The notes: a model not told the origin generated them from the sequence alone. A DNA stretch of 64,000 nucleotides from Candidatus Pelagibacter sp. RS39 (GCF_002101315.1 NZ_CP020777.1:620001-684000), one strand, 5' to 3'. Counted from the first letter of the stretch, positions 48,153 through 56,505 are shown. Program-made: numbers and translations.

Positions 48153-48434
48153 ATGAAAAAAGCAAAAATTTACAAACCTAATAAAACAGCTATGCAGTCT
48201 GGTTTAGGCAAAATTGACAAGTGGATTTTAGAATTTAAAACTAAAGATCCTACAAAAAATCCATTGATGGGATGGGAAAGTTCATCTGATACTTATACTG
48301 AATTAAAGTTAGAATTTACCACTAAAGAATTAGCGATTACTTATGCCAAAAAAAACAAAATTGATTTTGAAGTGATAGAAGCAAAACAAAGAAAAGTAGT
48401 AAAAAAATCCTATGCAGATAATTTTCTAAAATAA
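48153..48434 (+). CDS. ETC complex I subunit, NDUFS4 (18-kDa) family
   Basis: A 93-residue accessory subunit of NADH:ubiquinone oxidoreductase, a feature shared by alphaproteobacteria and mitochondria. The family pattern is clear: ARIYKP-like start (AKIYKPNKTAMQSG), WILEFKTKD, NPLMGWESSSDTYTELKLEF and the YAKKNKIDFEV motif. It starts 6 bases after the tRNA-Pro gene; the main nuo operon is not in the window. Confidence 0.93.
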   Translation: MKKAKIYKPNKTAMQSGLGKIDKWILEFKTKDPTKNPLMGWESSSDTYTELKLEFTTKELAITYAKKNKIDFEVIEAKQRKVVKKSYADNFLK

Positions 48435-48438
48435 ATTT

Positions 48439-49437
48439 ATGTTTAAATTTTTTACAGATAAAAGATGGCATTTATGGAGTATTGGTGGAACAATACTAAT
48501 TCTTGCTGCCACTTGGTATCAGGTACAATTGGATGTCAGAATTAATGAATGGTTTGGTGAGTTTTATGATACTCTACAAAAAGCATTAGCAGAACCAGGT
48601 GCAGTAACCGAGAAAGAATTTATTGCTTATCTTTTTACATTTGCGAAAATTGCAGCTGTTTATATCTTAGTAGTTATATTTAGCGATTATTTTACCAGTC
48701 ATTGGACCTTTAGGTGGCGAACAGCTATGGCTGATTTCTATCATGATAAATGGATTTTTGCTTCATCAATAGAAGGTGCATCTCAAAGAGTTCAAGAAGA
48801 TACACTTAAGTTTGCTAGAATAATGGAAGGTTTGGGTGCAGAACTTTTAAGAAGTGTAATGACATTAATCGCATTCACTCCGATTTTGTGGGGATTATCT
48901 AAAAGTATTACTGTACTACCATGGATAGGTGAGGTTAATCATGCTTTAGTTTGGGTAGCTATCATCTCTGCCCTAGGTGGCACTTTTATACTCGCTGCTG
49001 TAGGGATCAAATTACCTGGGATTGAATATGATATTCAAAAAGAGGAGGCTGCGTATAGAAAAGAGTTAGTTCTTGGTGAAGACTTTAAAGAAAATGCTCA
49101 ACCAATTAAAATTGATAGTTTATATGGAGGTGTAAGAAAAATTCATTACAAAATGTATTTTCATTATCTTTATTTTAATGCTGTTAAATGGAGTTACTTA
49201 CAAGGAATGGTAATTGTTCCTTATCTTGCGTTAGCACCAACAATTGTAACAGGTGCTATTACTCTTGGTTTTGTTCAGCAAATTATAAGAGCTTTTGGAA
49301 GAGTAGAGACTTCACTCCAATATTTAGTAAGAAGTTGGCCTATAATAGTTGAACTTATTTCAGTTTGGAAAAGACTGAATGAATTTGAAAATAAATTAAA
49401 GTTAAATACAGAAAATATATCTAAAGAAAAAATTTAG
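48439..49437 (+). CDS. SbmA/BacA-like inner-membrane transporter
   Basis: Member of the SbmA/BacA family, proton-driven importers of peptides and related compounds that lack an ATPase. Several membrane helices are present, and the segments INEWFGEFYDTLQKAL, FTSHWTFRWRTAMADFY and the Glu-rich ASQRVQEDTLKFA correspond to conserved SbmA regions. At 332 residues it is shorter than E. coli SbmA (about 400). No ABC ATPase motif is found. It is 4 bases after the NDUFS4 gene and shares a TAGTG overlap with glpX. Physiological substrate unknown. Confidence 0.82.
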   Translation: MFKFFTDKRWHLWSIGGTILILAATWYQVQLDVRINEWFGEFYDTLQKALAEPGAVTEKEFIAYLFTFAKIAAVYILVVIFSDYFTSHWTFRWRTAMADFYHDKWIFASSIEGASQRVQEDTLKFARIMEGLGAELLRSVMTLIAFTPILWGLSKSITVLPWIGEVNHALVWVAIISALGGTFILAAVGIKLPGIEYDIQKEEAAYRKELVLGEDFKENAQPIKIDSLYGGVRKIHYKMYFHYLYFNAVKWSYLQGMVIVPYLALAPTIVTGAITLGFVQQIIRAFGRVETSLQYLVRSWPIIVELISVWKRLNEFENKLKLNTENISKEKI

Positions 49438-50387
49438 TGGCTTTAAATAAAGAATTAATTAACGATATAATAACAGTAACTTCAAAAGCAGCTATTTCTT
49501 GTTACGATTTTATTGGGAAAAATCAAAAAAAAAATGCTGATAAAGCTGCAACTGACTCAATGAGAAATGAAATTAATAAACTTTCCATTAATGGAGAAGT
49601 TGTTATAGGTGAAGGCGAATTAGACAATGCTCCCATGTTATACATAGGTGAAAAATTAGGCTCTGGAGGAAATATAAATCTAGATATAGCAGTTGATCCA
49701 GTTGAGGGAACAAATTTTGTTGCAAAAAATCTTCCTGGGGCTTTATCGGTGATATCTGTTGCGGAAAAAGGAAATCTTTTCAATGCACCAGAAACCTACA
49801 TGGATAAAATTGCAGTCTCAAACAAAATACCTTTTGAAGCAACTGATTTAGACTTTTCTGTTGAAAAAAATATAAAGAATATAGCCGACTCTTTAAACAA
49901 AGATTTGACAAATATTACTGCTTGTTTGTTAGATCGACCTAGGCATAAGAAAATCATTGATGAACTTATAAGAATGAAAGTAAAAATGAGATTAATCTCA
50001 GACGGCGATGTATCCGGGGCATTAATGGTTACTGACGACAAATATGATGTAGATATTTTTTTGGGAATAGGAGGAGGACCTGAAGGAGTTTTGGCCGCTT
50101 CAGCTATTGATGCCTATCAATGTAAATTTCAGGGTAGATTTATTTTTGATAATGACAAGGAGATTGAAAGAGCTAAAAAAATGGGTATTAAAGATTTAAA
50201 TAAAAAATATGATTTAAATGAAATTATTAAAGGCGACTCAATATTCTGTGCGACAGGCATCACATCAGGTGATTTGGTGAAGGGTATAAATCTCAAAGAT
50301 AATAAATATATCACTCAAACTCTAGTTACACACAAAAGCTCAAATACCTGTAAAATTGTTACAAGAGAAGACACTATAAAAACTTGA
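49437..50387 (+). CDS. glpX: Class II fructose-1,6-bisphosphatase
   Basis: Gluconeogenic phosphatase of the GlpX type. The lithium-sensitive phosphatase motifs are GEVVIGEGELDNAPMLYIG, DIAVDPVEGTNFVAKNLPGA (metal Asp and Glu), RLISDGDVSGAL and GIGGGPEGVLAA; the last, GGxPEGV, is typical of GlpX. The start is GTG at 49437, overlapping the upstream TAG by one base; no better ATG exists. 316 residues. Confidence 0.94.
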   Translation: MALNKELINDIITVTSKAAISCYDFIGKNQKKNADKAATDSMRNEINKLSINGEVVIGEGELDNAPMLYIGEKLGSGGNINLDIAVDPVEGTNFVAKNLPGALSVISVAEKGNLFNAPETYMDKIAVSNKIPFEATDLDFSVEKNIKNIADSLNKDLTNITACLLDRPRHKKIIDELIRMKVKMRLISDGDVSGALMVTDDKYDVDIFLGIGGGPEGVLAASAIDAYQCKFQGRFIFDNDKEIERAKKMGIKDLNKKYDLNEIIKGDSIFCATGITSGDLVKGINLKDNKYITQTLVTHKSSNTCKIVTREDTIKT

Positions 50388-50422
50388 TAAATATAATATT
50401 TTACAATAAAAGATCCAAATTT

Positions 50423-50497
50423 GGTCCCTTCGTCTATCGGTTAGGACACGTGGTTTTCATCCTCGAAAGAGGGGTTCGATTCCCCTAGGGACCGCCA
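50423..50497 (+). tRNA. tRNA-Glu (UUC)
   Basis: A 75-base cloverleaf: acceptor GGTCCCT with AGGGACC, D arm GTCT with GGAC, anticodon loop TTTTCAT (anticodon TTC) and T arm AGGGG with CCCCT. Discriminator G and encoded CCA are present. The anticodon stem CGTGG/CCTCG has an unpaired T-T at its middle pair, unusual for tRNA-Glu. It marks the left edge of the accessory-looking segment. Confidence 0.96.
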
Positions 50498-50499
50498 AA

Positions 50500-50751
50500 A
50501 TGCCATATTTTGTTTATTTAATTATCACTAAAGATAAAGATAAAAAAAGGATTTCATACGTTGGTTATACGGGAAATATAAAAAAAAGACTAAATTTACA
50601 CAACTCTGGTAAAGGGGCCAAGTTTACAAGAGGAAAAAAATGGAAGTTAGTTTATTATGAAAAATACGACTCAAAATCTGATGCAATGAAAAACGAGTAT
50701 AGATTAAAAAAAAATTATAAATTGAGAAAAAAATTAATAAAAGATAAATGA
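50500..50751 (+). CDS. GIY-YIG domain protein (UPF0213/YhbQ type)
   Basis: An 83-residue stand-alone GIY-YIG nuclease domain. The first strand motif is YFVYLII, the second SYVGYTGNIKKRL, with the conserved Arg and the acidic Glu in MKNEYRLKK at the end of the fold. Such proteins are common and poorly understood. It begins 2 bases after tRNA-Glu and overlaps the glycosyltransferase start as ATGA. Confidence 0.87.
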   Translation: MPYFVYLIITKDKDKKRISYVGYTGNIKKRLNLHNSGKGAKFTRGKKWKLVYYEKYDSKSDAMKNEYRLKKNYKLRKKLIKDK

Positions 50752-52877
50752 GAATTTCCATTTTGCTTCCTTTAAAAGAAAATTTTTCACCATCATATGC
50801 AGGTGCTGTTTCGCTGTTTATAAATGATACCTTAAAGTCAAGCAAATTTAGGAGAGATATTACTGTATTTGGTCATACAAATTATAAAAAGAAATTTGAT
50901 CAGAAATATTTTAATATTGATATTAAAAAAAATTTTTTTTCAAGCCAAAATAAAGATTATGTAAAAAAATTTATTGAATTAGAAAAAAAAAATAATTCAC
51001 AGATCATAGAATTACATAATAGACCAATTTATTTAAAATATTTGGTAAGTGATTTAAAAAAAAGAGATTATATTTTATATTTTCACAACGATCCACTTAC
51101 AATGTCTGGATCAAAAAGTATCAAAGAAAGATCATTTTTATTGAATAATTGTTATAGGATAGTTTTTAATAGCAATTGGTCTAAAAAGAGATTTTTACAA
51201 AAAATGAAGTCTGATGCAATTAATAGTGAAAAATTAATTGTAATTAATCAGTCAGCTTCAAAAAATAAAATAAATTTTAATAATAAAAAAAAGTTAATAA
51301 CATTTGTTGGTAAGCTAAATAGATCCAAAGGATATGATCTTTTTGGTAAAGCAGTTTTAAGAATATTAAAAAAATATAAAGATTGGTCTGCTTATGTTGT
51401 TGGAGACGAACCAAGAGATAAACTAAATTTTAAACATAAAAGATTAAAAAATTTTGGCTTTAAAGAACATGATGAGGTTATAAAAATCTACAAGAAAACA
51501 AGTATTGCAGTTGTTTGCTCAAGATGGGATGAACCTTTTGGTAGAACAAGTTTAGAAGCTGCAGCTAATGGTTGTGCTGTCATAATAAGTAATAGAGGTG
51601 GTTTACCAGAAACAATTACCAATGGTCGAATACTTAAAAATCTTTCTATAAAAGAAATTTATAGAAATATTGAAGACTTAATTAAAAATTCTAATATCAG
51701 AAAAAAATATCAGAAACTATCCTACAAAAACTTTTATTTATCTCATGAATATGTTTCTGAACAAATTGATAAAGTTAGAAATAATTTAAGCAAAATTAAC
51801 AAACCTTTCTTGTCTAATTTACAATCAAATTTAAGAATATTACATATTACGAATTTTAATGAGAGACATAATGGTAGACTTTTCTTTAATACTGGTAGAA
51901 GAATAAATAATGGATTTATTAGACTTGGACACAGTGTTTTAGAGTTTAGTGATAGAGATATTGTAAGTAGAGGTAAATCTTTAAAAGATTTTTATGGTTC
52001 TGAAACTCTTAACGATAAATTAATTAAAACTTGTTATCATTTTAAACCAGATTTAATTGTTTTAGGACATGCAGATATGATATCAAAAGATATTCTGTAC
52101 AATCTTAAAAAAGATTATTCTAACCTAAAAATAGCTCAATGGTTTCTTGATCCGTTAAACAAAAATGGTCCCGATTTTCAGAAAAACAAAAAAAGAATTT
52201 TAGACAAGTCAGATGTAATAGATTCAAATTTTTTAACTACTTCTCCTGATGCATTGGGCTTTTTATCAAAAAAAAAGTTGAATTATTTTATACCAAATCC
52301 ATCAGATCATTCGATGGAAACACTCGATAATTTTAAGAAAGAATGCTCAAATGATGTTTTTTTTGCTTTAAGTCATGGAGTACACAGGGGTCAATTAAAA
52401 AGTCGATCTACTGATGATAGAGAAAAGTTCATAAAATCTCTAATTAATAAATGTAAAAATATCAGATTTGATATTTTTGGTATGGATAATATTCAACCGA
52501 TTTGGGCTGATCAATATTTCAAGAATATATCTAATTCAAAAATGGGTCTCAACCTAAGTAGGGGAACACCAATAAAATATTATAGTAGTGATAGAATTAC
52601 TCAAATTATAGGTAATGGTTTAGTCACATTAATTGATGAAAAAACTTGTTATGGTGATTTTTTTGACAATACAGAGATGGTTTTTTATAAAAATATCACG
52701 GATTTATCTGAAAAAATTGAAAAAATTTCAGAGGATGAAAAGCTACGTAAGAAAATTGGACAAAAAGGCAAAAGTAAATACATGAAATACTTTAATTCAA
52801 CACTTGTAGCAGATTTTATTATTAATAAGACCTTTGAGATAAATGGCGCAAAAAAGTATTTATGGCATAAACCATAA
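50748..52877 (+). CDS. Two-domain glycosyltransferase (GT4 plus CgeB-like)
   Basis: A 709-residue protein of two glycosyltransferase halves. Residues about 1-350 are a GT4-type enzyme: an N-terminal Rossmann start (RISILLPLKENF), the sugar-nucleotide region VGKLNRSKGYD and the SRWDEPFGRTSLEAAANG motif (around 258-275). From about residue 362 a second unit begins afresh (LRILHITNFNERHNGR) with DLIVLGHAD, FFALSHGVHRG and the terminal GLNLSRG and DRITQIIGNG pattern seen in CgeB-like transferases. It probably adds two sugars to a surface glycan. It starts within the GIY-YIG stop and is followed by a GT2 gene. Confidence 0.82.
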   Translation: MRISILLPLKENFSPSYAGAVSLFINDTLKSSKFRRDITVFGHTNYKKKFDQKYFNIDIKKNFFSSQNKDYVKKFIELEKKNNSQIIELHNRPIYLKYLVSDLKKRDYILYFHNDPLTMSGSKSIKERSFLLNNCYRIVFNSNWSKKRFLQKMKSDAINSEKLIVINQSASKNKINFNNKKKLITFVGKLNRSKGYDLFGKAVLRILKKYKDWSAYVVGDEPRDKLNFKHKRLKNFGFKEHDEVIKIYKKTSIAVVCSRWDEPFGRTSLEAAANGCAVIISNRGGLPETITNGRILKNLSIKEIYRNIEDLIKNSNIRKKYQKLSYKNFYLSHEYVSEQIDKVRNNLSKINKPFLSNLQSNLRILHITNFNERHNGRLFFNTGRRINNGFIRLGHSVLEFSDRDIVSRGKSLKDFYGSETLNDKLIKTCYHFKPDLIVLGHADMISKDILYNLKKDYSNLKIAQWFLDPLNKNGPDFQKNKKRILDKSDVIDSNFLTTSPDALGFLSKKKLNYFIPNPSDHSMETLDNFKKECSNDVFFALSHGVHRGQLKSRSTDDREKFIKSLINKCKNIRFDIFGMDNIQPIWADQYFKNISNSKMGLNLSRGTPIKYYSSDRITQIIGNGLVTLIDEKTCYGDFFDNTEMVFYKNITDLSEKIEKISEDEKLRKKIGQKGKSKYMKYFNSTLVADFIINKTFEINGAKKYLWHKP

Positions 52878-52878
52878 A

Positions 52879-53715
52879 ATGATTTCTATCGTAATTCCAA
52901 CCTTTAACAATTTAGATTATTTAAAACTTTGTTTAAAAAGTTTAAAAAAGAATTCCTCATTTAAACATGAAATAATAATACATATTAATGATGGTTCAGA
53001 TGGCACTTTAGATTTTGTTAAAGCAAACAATTATAAACATACATTCTCAGATAATAATATTGGACTTTGTTCATCAATTAATAAGGCTGCCAAATTAGTC
53101 TCAAATCAGTATATTCTTTATAGTCATGATGATATGTATTTTTGTCCTAATTGGGATAAAGTTTTATTAGATGAAGTTAAAAGTTTAAATCAGGATGATT
53201 TCTATCTATCTGGCACAATGATTGAGCCGAATTCTGGTCACATAATGAGTGATTTTGGCACTGATCTGGATACTTTTAAAGAAGATGAATTATTGTCAAA
53301 ATATAAAAATATTAATTTTTACGATCATCAAGGCACTCATTTTGCTCCACATTTAGTTTCAAAAAAAATATGGGATAAGGTGGGTGGTTTTAGTGAAGAA
53401 TTTAACCCTGGTATAGGTTCTGATCCAGATTTTAATATGAAATTATGGAAAGAAGGTGTGAGAATATTCAAGGGTCTAAATGATTTTAAAGTTTATCATT
53501 TTGGTTCTTTAACAACTAGAAAGAAAAAGAATTTTGTTCAAAATAGAGGGGACAAGACGTTTTTAAAAAAATGGGGTATCACAACGAAGTTTTTTAAAAA
53601 ACATTATCTCAAATCAAAAACTAAATATAATGGACCTTTACAGGAACCTAATGTAACCATTGGATATATCGTTGGTCTTATATTTTGTAAAATTCAAGCT
53701 ATTCTTACATTTTGA
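52879..53715 (+). CDS. Family 2 glycosyltransferase
   Basis: Inverting GT-A fold enzyme, probably building a surface polysaccharide. MISIVIPTFNNLDYLKLCLK opens the domain; the DXD-like metal site is SHDDMYF and the acceptor/base region is VGGFSEEFNPGIGSDPDFN. I use the ATG at 52879, one base after the upstream stop, since the longer frame only adds 12 residues overlapping that gene. 278 residues. It converges with the integrase gene over 11 bases. Confidence 0.88.
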   Translation: MISIVIPTFNNLDYLKLCLKSLKKNSSFKHEIIIHINDGSDGTLDFVKANNYKHTFSDNNIGLCSSINKAAKLVSNQYILYSHDDMYFCPNWDKVLLDEVKSLNQDDFYLSGTMIEPNSGHIMSDFGTDLDTFKEDELLSKYKNINFYDHQGTHFAPHLVSKKIWDKVGGFSEEFNPGIGSDPDFNMKLWKEGVRIFKGLNDFKVYHFGSLTTRKKKNFVQNRGDKTFLKKWGITTKFFKKHYLKSKTKYNGPLQEPNVTIGYIVGLIFCKIQAILTF

Positions 53716-54658
53716 TTTTATTTAATGCATTGTTCTTAAAAATATTTGCCTCTTTAATGTATCTTCTAACCATTTGTGTTGTTTTGTGACCAGTCATTGC
53801 CATAATACTACGTTCATCAGCACCAGACTCTGCAGCAACGGTTGCAAAACCAGATCTTAAACTATGACCTGCAAAATTTTTATTTTCAATGCCTGCTAAT
53901 TTCAAGTATTCTTTTATTAATAGAACTACGGATTGATCTGTTAATCTATTTTCAGTTAAAATTGATCCTTTAGAAAATCTTCTAAAAATAGGTCCAGATT
54001 TTATTTTAGAAATTTGTAACCAATTTTTAAGATTTGCCACTGGACAATAATTTTCATTAGTGAAGTAGGGTAGACCTTTCAACATTCCTTCACCGAATTG
54101 GTCAGTTTTTGATCTTCTGATGGAAATTTTGAGACCCTCAGTTACAAACTCCAAGTCCTCATAGTCAATTGAAATGAGCTCAGTTCGTCTAAAACCACCT
54201 CCAAAGCCTACTAGGATTATTGTCTTATCTCTTAATTTTTTAATTTCTTCAATTTTTTGTTTATTTATTACATCAATTATTAATTTTAAATGATTGATTA
54301 ATAAAGGTTTTTTACCTTTCTGAATACTTCCTTTTACTCTTCTTATTCCCATTAAGTTTTCAACAATGATTGGATGTTTTGTATCTAAATAATGCCCTTT
54401 TAGTTTATGAACCGTGCTAATTGAAACTAATCTTCTTCTTAAAGTGCTGATTTTTGAATTTTTAGAAAGGTGGGTAAGGTATAAAGAAACGATTTTAGGC
54501 TCAGATGGTAAAGAATTTAAACCATGTTTAGCACAAAAAGCTCCAAAGTCCTTAAAGTCTGATTTATATGCTCTTAAAGTGTTATTTGCTTTAGAACTTT
54601 TGAGGTTATTTAAAGTTGCCTCATGAAGCAATTTTAGGTCAGTTGTTAGTTCATTCAT
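53705..54658 (-). CDS. Tyrosine recombinase / integrase
   Basis: A 317-residue site-specific recombinase. An N-terminal SAM-like arm-binding domain (NTLRAYKSDFKDFGAFC) precedes the catalytic domain with Arg in GFRRTELISIDYEDL, the HSLRSGF box (His-x-x-Arg), the GHKTT His and the nucleophile Tyr in RRYIKEA. It differs from housekeeping XerC/XerD in lacking their typical start and in gene setting. A 15-base inverted repeat lies 3 bases before its ATG. It probably belongs to a mobile or formerly mobile segment. Confidence 0.9.
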   Translation of the reverse strand: MNELTTDLKLLHEATLNNLKSSKANNTLRAYKSDFKDFGAFCAKHGLNSLPSEPKIVSLYLTHLSKNSKISTLRRRLVSISTVHKLKGHYLDTKHPIIVENLMGIRRVKGSIQKGKKPLLINHLKLIIDVINKQKIEEIKKLRDKTIILVGFGGGFRRTELISIDYEDLEFVTEGLKISIRRSKTDQFGEGMLKGLPYFTNENYCPVANLKNWLQISKIKSGPIFRRFSKGSILTENRLTDQSVVLLIKEYLKLAGIENKNFAGHSLRSGFATVAAESGADERSIMAMTGHKTTQMVRRYIKEANIFKNNALNKIKM

Positions 54659-54660
54659 AT

Positions 54661-54697
54661 TATTACTATTGATAACAATTAATTATCATTAGTAATA
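54661..54697. repeat. Inverted repeat resembling a tyrosine-recombinase core site
   Basis: Two 15-base arms, TATTACTATTGATAA and TTATCATTAGTAATA, are inverted copies with one mismatch around a 7-base spacer. The inner ends read ATAA-spacer-TTAT, as in dif-type sites. Inverted 11-15-base arms with a 6-8-base spacer are the known geometry of tyrosine-recombinase crossover sites. It is 2 bases upstream of the integrase start, so it could also be an operator. Confidence 0.55.
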
Positions 54698-54739
54698 TAT
54701 CAAGTGATTTTTAATGTCAATAGCTTAAATTAATAATTT

Positions 54740-54916
54740 ATGGGTTCAATTGATGGTGAAATTCCTGCTGTGTGGTTTTTAATAAGCTCAATTGGTTTCG
54801 GTATATTAACTTTTATCCAATATCGAAACACTGGTAAGAGTTTAAATACAATATTTTTATCTATAATGACTATAATATTCTTTGTAAGTTACATAATTTT
54901 AATGATACCAAGATAA
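54740..54916 (+). CDS. Putative 58-residue membrane protein
   Basis: A short ORF with two hydrophobic helices (about residues 10-26 and 37-56) separated by a polar turn (QYRNTGKSLNT), a hairpin-like membrane protein. It starts MGSIDGEIPAVWF and ends six bases before the methyltransferase gene, which suggests an operon. The QYRNTGKS turn with flanking helices loosely recalls small SemiSWEET/PQ-loop-like half transporters, but this is not confirmed. No clear ribosome site. Function unknown. Confidence 0.55.
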   Translation: MGSIDGEIPAVWFLISSIGFGILTFIQYRNTGKSLNTIFLSIMTIIFFVSYIILMIPR

Positions 54917-54922
54917 AAATCA

Positions 54923-55192
54923 ATGAAAGGAACAAAGTTTCAATTAAAAGTCTGGAAGTATCTCAAAAAAATACCAAAAGGAAAGGTAAAAACCTATAAA
55001 GAGGTGGCTATTGGTATAAAAAGTCCTAAATCAGCTCGTGCTGTGGCTAATGCTTGTGCTAAAAACCCATATGCCCCCAAAATACCCTGTCATAGAGTGA
55101 TAAGGTCGGATGGAGCTCTTGGAGGCTACTCAGGAAGGGGTGGAATTAAGCAAAAGCTTAGACTTCTTAGATCTGAAAAAGTAGTGATTTAG
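54923..55192 (+). CDS. Minimal methylated-DNA-protein cysteine methyltransferase
   Basis: Repairs O6-alkylguanine by transferring the alkyl group to its own cysteine. The protein consists only of the C-terminal active domain (89 residues): GTKFQLKVWKYLKKIPKGKV, the helix-turn-helix with Arg finger SARAVANACAKNP, and the active site IPCHRVIRSDG followed by GGYSGRGGI. The catalytic Cys is present, so this is not an alkyltransferase-like protein with Trp there. The N-terminal domain of Ada/Ogt is absent, as in several short bacterial forms. Confidence 0.9.
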   Translation: MKGTKFQLKVWKYLKKIPKGKVKTYKEVAIGIKSPKSARAVANACAKNPYAPKIPCHRVIRSDGALGGYSGRGGIKQKLRLLRSEKVVI

Positions 55193-55653
55193 CTCTATTT
55201 TAAAGCTTTTTTTATGTAAAAAAACTAGTAAAATCAATGTTTTTTGATGTTTTTACTTGATTTTCCATAAAATAGTATAATTCACCCTTCAGTTGTACTA
55301 TATATTAACCTACGCTTAAAATAGACCCATATATGACCGTTTAAAAGGTATATTCAGTTAGTGCATCGCTCTACAATTCAACTATATCAACGCTTTTAAA
55401 CCACCCTATTTATTCATGATTTTATATTTTCTGATGTCTAAAAAGCCTTGATTTTAAATGATAATTTAATATTTCTAAATTCTGTTACAGATTTTACTTA
55501 ATTAAGCTAAAAAAGATTTTCTTTTAATCAAATAAAATCAGTTTTAATTCAGTTTTTACTGAAATTAATATCAATTAAATATATAATGATTACAGCAGTT
55601 TACGCATTATACTTAATGTAATACTTTAAGTATTAGTAAATAAATAATACCTA
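55193..55653. other. 461-bp stretch without a recognisable gene
   Basis: No ORF with a plausible start and length, tRNA or known riboswitch is seen on either strand. It holds short secondary-structure elements: a hairpin with AGTAAAA/TTTTACT arms (55227-55257), TTCAGT-TTTT-ACTGAA (55548-55563) and a perfect 8-1-8 palindrome TAATACTT-T-AAGTATTA (55619-55635). A weak AGCT stem followed by seven T residues after the upstream stop may be a terminator. It is by far the longest non-coding stretch in the window. Confidence 0.7.
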
Positions 55654-56505
55654 TTATTTAATCTTTTTAACTAAATTTTCTCTTCTAGAAATATAGATTC
55701 CACTTAATACAATAATGAACAAACCTAGAAAAGTCCAATAATCTGGAAAATCACTAAAGAAGTAATAACCTATAATGATGTTTGTAATGATCTCGAAATA
55801 GCTAAATGGAGCTAACTTAGAGGCATCAGCATATTTAAGAGATAATATTAAAAATAAATGGCCTATACAGGCAAATATACCAATTGCAGCCATCATAGAC
55901 CACTGATTTAAAGTAGGCACAACCCAAACAAATGGCATTATTGTGGAAACTATTATGGCCCCTACTACACCAGTTAATAACAAAGTTAATAAAGGGTTGT
56001 CTGAAGTACTTAATTTACGGGTAATAATCAAATAAAATCCATACATTATACCAGTACCAAGAGCAGCTATACTCGCTAAGTTAATTTCTACAAACCCAGG
56101 TCTTATAACCACTAATGAGCCTATAAATCCAATAATTACAGCAGACCATCTTCTAAAACCAACCTTTTCTCCTAAAAAAACTGGAGAGAAAGCAGTAACA
56201 ATTAAAGGTGCAACAAAAGCTAAAGTTAATGCTTTTGCTAAAGAAATTACTGAGATTGCATAAAAAAAACAGATATTAGCTGTTAAAAGAATTAGACCTC
56301 TTATAAATTGTAATTTTGGTTTATCCGTCCAAACAAGATTTTTTCTAAAAAAGAAAAACATAATTGGAAGAGTAAATGCAACTGTAAAAAAATACCTTGC
56401 CCATGTAATTTGTAAAACAGGAAGATCTGCACTCAAATATTTTGCAAATCCATCCATAATTGGAAGCATTACCCACGCTAAAAGATTGAAAGTTATAGCT
56501 TTCAT
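55654..56505 (-). CDS. EamA/DMT family transporter
   Basis: Ten-helix drug/metabolite superfamily protein with two EamA repeats. Motifs include QITWARYFFTVAFTLPIMF in the first half, KALTLAFVAPLIVTAFSPVF closing it, and ASKLAPFSYFEIITNIIIGY in the second half. 283 residues. Substrate unknown. It follows the AEC transporter gene by 18 bases in a leftward run that starts at argC. Confidence 0.88.
   Translation of the reverse strand: MKAITFNLLAWVMLPIMDGFAKYLSADLPVLQITWARYFFTVAFTLPIMFFFFRKNLVWTDKPKLQFIRGLILLTANICFFYAISVISLAKALTLAFVAPLIVTAFSPVFLGEKVGFRRWSAVIIGFIGSLVVIRPGFVEINLASIAALGTGIMYGFYLIITRKLSTSDNPLLTLLLTGVVGAIIVSTIMPFVWVVPTLNQWSMMAAIGIFACIGHLFLILSLKYADASKLAPFSYFEIITNIIIGYYFFSDFPDYWTFLGLFIIVLSGIYISRRENLVKKIK

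Noticed and set aside
50423..50497. tRNA-Glu as the attachment site of an integrated element
   Set aside because: I found no second copy of the tRNA 3' end (TTCGATTCCCCTAGGG) anywhere up to the integrase or in the 461-bp gap, so integration there is not supported.
55548..55563. TTCAGT-TTTT-ACTGAA hairpin as a terminator
   Set aside because: No T-run follows on either strand within reach of the stem; listed only as structure in the non-coding stretch.
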